64,000 nt of DNA, taken from the NCBI RefSeq assembly GCF_000348945.1, contig NZ_AOCK01000003.1, positions 248,001 through 312,000 of the forward strand. Reading direction: 5' to 3'. The translations under genes were made by a program, and so were the position numbers. Each line of letters starts with the position of its first letter. The stretch's first letter is position 1. The stretch is from Paeniglutamicibacter gangotriensis Lz1y. GTDB taxonomy: Bacteria; Actinomycetota; Actinomycetes; Actinomycetales; Micrococcaceae. Positions 61,407 through 64,000 of this stretch are shown one piece after another. The notes below the pieces were generated by a model. That model saw only the letters and a list, made by a program, of their open reading frames with translations, did not search any database and had not been told where the DNA came from.

Positions 61407-61852
61407 AGGACTGCCCCAATGTTCACTGCCTCGGGATAATACTTCTTTTGTTCTTCCCACTGCACGCAGAAAAGATCACTGAGTGGATAACAGATTCTGC
61501 CACTGAGTGTGGGCATCGTAATCCGGTCAAAACATTCCAAATAGACTGTTTTGATCCCCATTACATAGGCGATGACGAAAAACGGGACACTGGCCCCGGC
61601 ACCAACTGACATAATCACGTCTGGGCGTTCGCGGCGTAATGTTCGAATGGCTAGGAAAAAGTTCCGCACCGCATTCGGGATGTTTCTGGTGGTCGGCCAA
61701 TAACACCACGTGACTTCTTCATTGGCGAGCGCTTTCTCGACCTCGGGACGTTGGAACGTGACCCAGCTGCGTTGGTGTTGCTCCCACCACTGGCGTAGCG
61801 GGAGCAGTTGGGCCAGATGCCCACCGGGTGAAGTAACAAATAGGATTTTCAT
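61403..61852 (-). CDS. PssD/Alg14-like glycosyltransferase membrane-anchor subunit
   Basis: 149 residues from ATG 61852 with GGGAAAG six bases upstream. It begins KILFVTSPGGHLAQLLPLRQ (the GGHxxxLLxL motif of Alg14/PssD/CpsF), continues VIMSVGAGASVPFFVIAYVMGIKTVYLECFDRI, and ends with CVQWEEQKKYYPEAVNIGAVL. It recruits the PssE-like partner to the membrane to form an active heteromeric transferase. The overlapping pair forms an operon running toward the plus-strand cluster. Confidence 0.88.
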   Translation of the reverse strand: MKILFVTSPGGHLAQLLPLRQWWEQHQRSWVTFQRPEVEKALANEEVTWCYWPTTRNIPNAVRNFFLAIRTLRRERPDVIMSVGAGASVPFFVIAYVMGIKTVYLECFDRITMPTLSGRICYPLSDLFCVQWEEQKKYYPEAVNIGAVL

Positions 61853-61962
61853 AGTGGCTTTCCCAGAACCATCCCCTTGCCCAAAAACGCTGTTGGGCCT
61901 AGCAGCTCCCCCAGCTGCCCGGTTGGGTCCTGAAATTCTTTGGGGTCCAGCAGATGATGAGC

Positions 61963-62670
61963 TCACCAGCTCCATTCCCAGCCGTAGGATCCTTGGAATC
62001 CGCCGAGCGTAAAGCTCGCTGACCCTGCGCCTTCGGGCATATCTAAGACAACTAGACCACTTTGGTGTTCTCCTGGGTCGATGGGTGAGGGGACTCTTTC
62101 GTCCTCAGTGATGCAAGCCTCCGCATTGCCCACCGGGTCAATCACCGATTCTCCCTCGGCATCCCATGCCCTAAATTCGTGCACTGAAAGATAGAAATAC
62201 GGGAAACCTGATTTGGCAAGTTCTTCGTAGGCTTCGATGTCAAAATCAAGCGCTACGAATTGTCCGTTAATGCTCTGCGGAGCATCGTCAGCTGTGCATT
62301 CGAAATTGGCCGTGACATTGTTGGCGGTAAATGCCGCGAATTCCGTGCCATGATCTAGGTCCCTGAATACGGCCGGAGCTTCTTCTTCGACATCAAGATT
62401 TCCACGGTCGTTAAGACCCAAACTTTCAAGTTCATTAGGATCCGGAGCATCGACAGAGGACGTGGGAGCATCGCTTAATAGATTCAGCGAGGTCCCGTCG
62501 GTCGCTTGCGATTCTTCCGCTGCAGAGCTCGTTTCCGGCGTTGATGCAGCTTCCGTTGTTGATACCACTTCCGGTGTTGACATCACTTCCGGTTCTGCAT
62601 CACCGGAGGTGCACCCCACCAGCCCCAATGTCAGTGCCAAAACCGCAATAGAAAAGACGGTCCTTTTCAA
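61963..62670 (-). CDS. Secreted lipoprotein of unknown function
   Basis: 235 residues from TTG 62670, chosen because GGGGAGG lies six bases upstream and it gives a clean lipoprotein signal: KRTVFSIAVLALTLGLVGC with lipobox LVGC and mature Cys at about 20. A Ser/Thr/Glu-rich linker (~25-75) is followed by a compact domain (~80-235) with two further cysteines (FECTADD, EACITED) and many aromatic residues near the end (GSYGWEWSW). I do not recognise the domain; size and strands recall telokin/DUF4352-like beta sandwiches. Position suggests an accessory role in polymer export or attachment. Confidence 0.7.
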   Translation of the reverse strand: MKRTVFSIAVLALTLGLVGCTSGDAEPEVMSTPEVVSTTEAASTPETSSAAEESQATDGTSLNLLSDAPTSSVDAPDPNELESLGLNDRGNLDVEEEAPAVFRDLDHGTEFAAFTANNVTANFECTADDAPQSINGQFVALDFDIEAYEELAKSGFPYFYLSVHEFRAWDAEGESVIDPVGNAEACITEDERVPSPIDPGEHQSGLVVLDMPEGAGSASFTLGGFQGSYGWEWSW

Positions 62671-62835
62671 GATGAGCCTCCCCAAAGACTGTTAGACCGC
62701 GAACACCCCTATGTTCGGTAGTTTGATCTTAGCCCGAGCAGGGTCGCTTAGGTAGTGGTTTCCAAGCCTTTTTCCCACAGCCCAGATTCATCAGGCATAG
62801 CGTGGGTCGGGCAACAAGGTTCAGGAAACGCAAGA

Positions 62836-62875
62836 GGTGGAGGACGGTTCCAGAATTGTGAAACCGTCCTCCACC
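62836..62875 (-). terminator. Hairpin terminator after the GH26-like gene
   Basis: A perfect 14-bp stem (62836-62849 with 62862-62875) with a 12-nt loop lies 54 nt past the stop on the minus strand. The gap 62671-62929 shows nothing else clear. Confidence 0.75.
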
Positions 62876-62929
62876 GTAATCATCACTGACTGCTATCGGG
62901 CCAGTCGGTGAAGATCAGTAAGAAATTGC

Positions 62930-64000
62930 TTACTTATTCAAGAATGACTCACGTGCCACGTTGATGTAGTCCTCGTCGAGGAAGTCTTGGAAGGCGTTCA
63001 GTGAAGAGGCTTTCGAATCCACTTGGGTGATGCCGACGCTCAACTTGTCACCGTTGGGAGTTACTCCCATGCTGTCCCAGTAGACCAGGGCCTTGAGCTT
63101 GGGCAGATCCTGTAGCTGCTCGCTGGCAGTTTCCCAGAAATCTGCTTTATAGCTTGGGTATGCAGCGTCTTCGTCAACGCCCCACTCAGCGAGCATCTGT
63201 GGCTTGCTCGGGTACTTCTCCGCGGCCCAGTTGTAGAATCCAGGCCAAGTCTTCTCATTATGAGTGCGGTTTACCATGCCCTCCATATCGGTGAGCCAGA
63301 CCGGTGGCTTACCGAAGGCGTAAGGGTCTTGGGCGATCCAGTCGACGACATCGTTGCCGGGGTAAAGTTCCTCGAACCAGGACATTTCTCCCCACTTCTG
63401 GATACCGGTGTAGTTCATGACGGTTACCATGTTCGATGCGCCATTGTCGCGCAATACCTTAACAACGTGGCGGTAGAAGTTAGCGTAATCCTTGGCGGTC
63501 TGACCGGAGCCAGCAGCCTGGTTGACCTCGTCTTCCATCTCAGCGTTCAACGACAGGAAGAACTTCTGTGATGCGTTGCTGCTCATGTGCTGAGCCAAGG
63601 ACTTGAGGTAGGTATCGGCTTTGCCGTCAGCTACTTCTTTCCAAGTCAGACCGCTCGGCTTCCAGTTGTAGAACAGGATGCGGTTGGCGTCCTGCTCGTT
63701 CTGCCGATTGAGCTCGTTGTTATTCGGGAACATGGCACTCTGTCCACGCTTGTAATAGTGAGCGATATCCATCGGACGCTCGGCGGTCTGCTCAAAATTC
63801 AGCAGTGCCTGGTCCCACGACTCACCTTTAAGTGGATTTGCTGCGGCCCCAAACCAGATTCCGCAGTTCGGCACCAATATTTCCGATACGGTGCAGTTCG
63901 CGTCGCTGTCCACGTCGGGCGTGGTCTCGATGACGTCTTCAGGAACTGGGGCAGGTTCGAGCCCGCCCACCTGTGGTGGGGTGCTGTTCTTAGTGCTGAG
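62930..64000 (-). CDS. GH26-like glycoside hydrolase, partial (cut by right window edge)
   Basis: The 3' end of a minus-strand gene; at least 356 residues are visible and the frame stays open to the edge. After a Pro/Thr-rich linker, GIWFGAAANPLKGESWDQAL and RPMDIAHYYKRGQS begin a TIM-barrel domain. KFFLSLNAEMEDEV supplies a Glu in the acid/base position, and PQMLAEWGVDEDA supplies the likely nucleophile Glu after strand 7. The pattern resembles GH26 (beta-mannanase) enzymes found beside exopolysaccharide genes. The protein is probably secreted, since it begins beyond the edge and has an extracellular-style linker. It could trim or release the locus polymer. Substrate unknown. Confidence 0.75.
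   Translation of the reverse strand, partial: LSTKNSTPPQVGGLEPAPVPEDVIETTPDVDSDANCTVSEILVPNCGIWFGAAANPLKGESWDQALLNFEQTAERPMDIAHYYKRGQSAMFPNNNELNRQNEQDANRILFYNWKPSGLTWKEVADGKADTYLKSLAQHMSSNASQKFFLSLNAEMEDEVNQAAGSGQTAKDYANFYRHVVKVLRDNGASNMVTVMNYTGIQKWGEMSWFEELYPGNDVVDWIAQDPYAFGKPPVWLTDMEGMVNRTHNEKTWPGFYNWAAEKYPSKPQMLAEWGVDEDAAYPSYKADFWETASEQLQDLPKLKALVYWDSMGVTPNGDKLSVGITQVDSKASSLNAFQDFLDEDYINVARESFLNK

Overview
The window is a high-GC actinobacterial chromosome segment, most likely from the family Micrococcaceae (Arthrobacter / Paeniglutamicibacter / Glutamicibacter type). Evidence: a biotin-dependent acyl-CoA carboxylase with a tiny epsilon subunit beside birA and maf, the glmU-prs-rplY-pth-mfd neighbourhood, a SufS/SufU pair, a cysteine-less LpdA-type flavoprotein next to purine nucleoside phosphorylase, and several genes with leaderless-type promoters. 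No rRNA, CRISPR array, transposase or prophage was found. One tRNA (Gln, anticodon TTG) is present.

Layout. 1-5.6 kb (minus): 5' end of ligA, a signalling group (PH-domain membrane protein, class III adenylate cyclase, PP2C phosphatase), birA and an HSDL2-like SDR. 5.8-21.7 kb: the acyl-CoA carboxylase genes (beta and epsilon at 5.8-7.6 kb, biotinylated alpha at 19.9 kb), separated by a DUF885 protein, a large LuxR regulator divergent from a dicarboxylate symporter, a TetR/MMPL exporter pair and maf. 21.8-30.1 kb: DUF664 protein, MFS symporter, LpdA-like reductase, a nucleoside catabolic run (PNP, hexose/pentose phosphomutase, DeoC), a small membrane protein and a universal stress protein. 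30.1-43.3 kb: mfd, a DUF2505 protein, nhaA, sufU/sufS, pth, rplY, prs, glmU, tRNA-Gln and a TetR regulator. A candidate small RNA with a textbook terminator lies between sufS and pth.

From about 43.3 kb to the right edge the base composition looks visibly more AT-rich and the content changes to an accessory locus. It holds a complete PAPS module (cysQ-cysD-cysN on minus, a separate cysC on plus, a DASS-type permease that is probably for sulfate). This is followed by a giant secreted propeller/malectin/PKD protein and polysaccharide assembly genes: a Wzy-like polymerase/ligase, an APH-like kinase, a PAPS-dependent sulfotransferase, a Wzz-like co-polymerase, a family 2 glycosyltransferase, a PssD/PssE (Alg14/Alg13-like) pair, a lipoprotein and a GH26-like hydrolase cut by the window edge. 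No PAPS or APS reductase and no sulfite reductase is present. The simplest reading is that the cys genes make and recycle PAPS for a sulfated exopolysaccharide rather than for cysteine synthesis. That is the most interesting system in the window.

Limits: all calls come from reading the sequence. Start codons were chosen from Shine-Dalgarno, leaderless-promoter and overlap evidence. Hairpins were found by eye, without folding energies.
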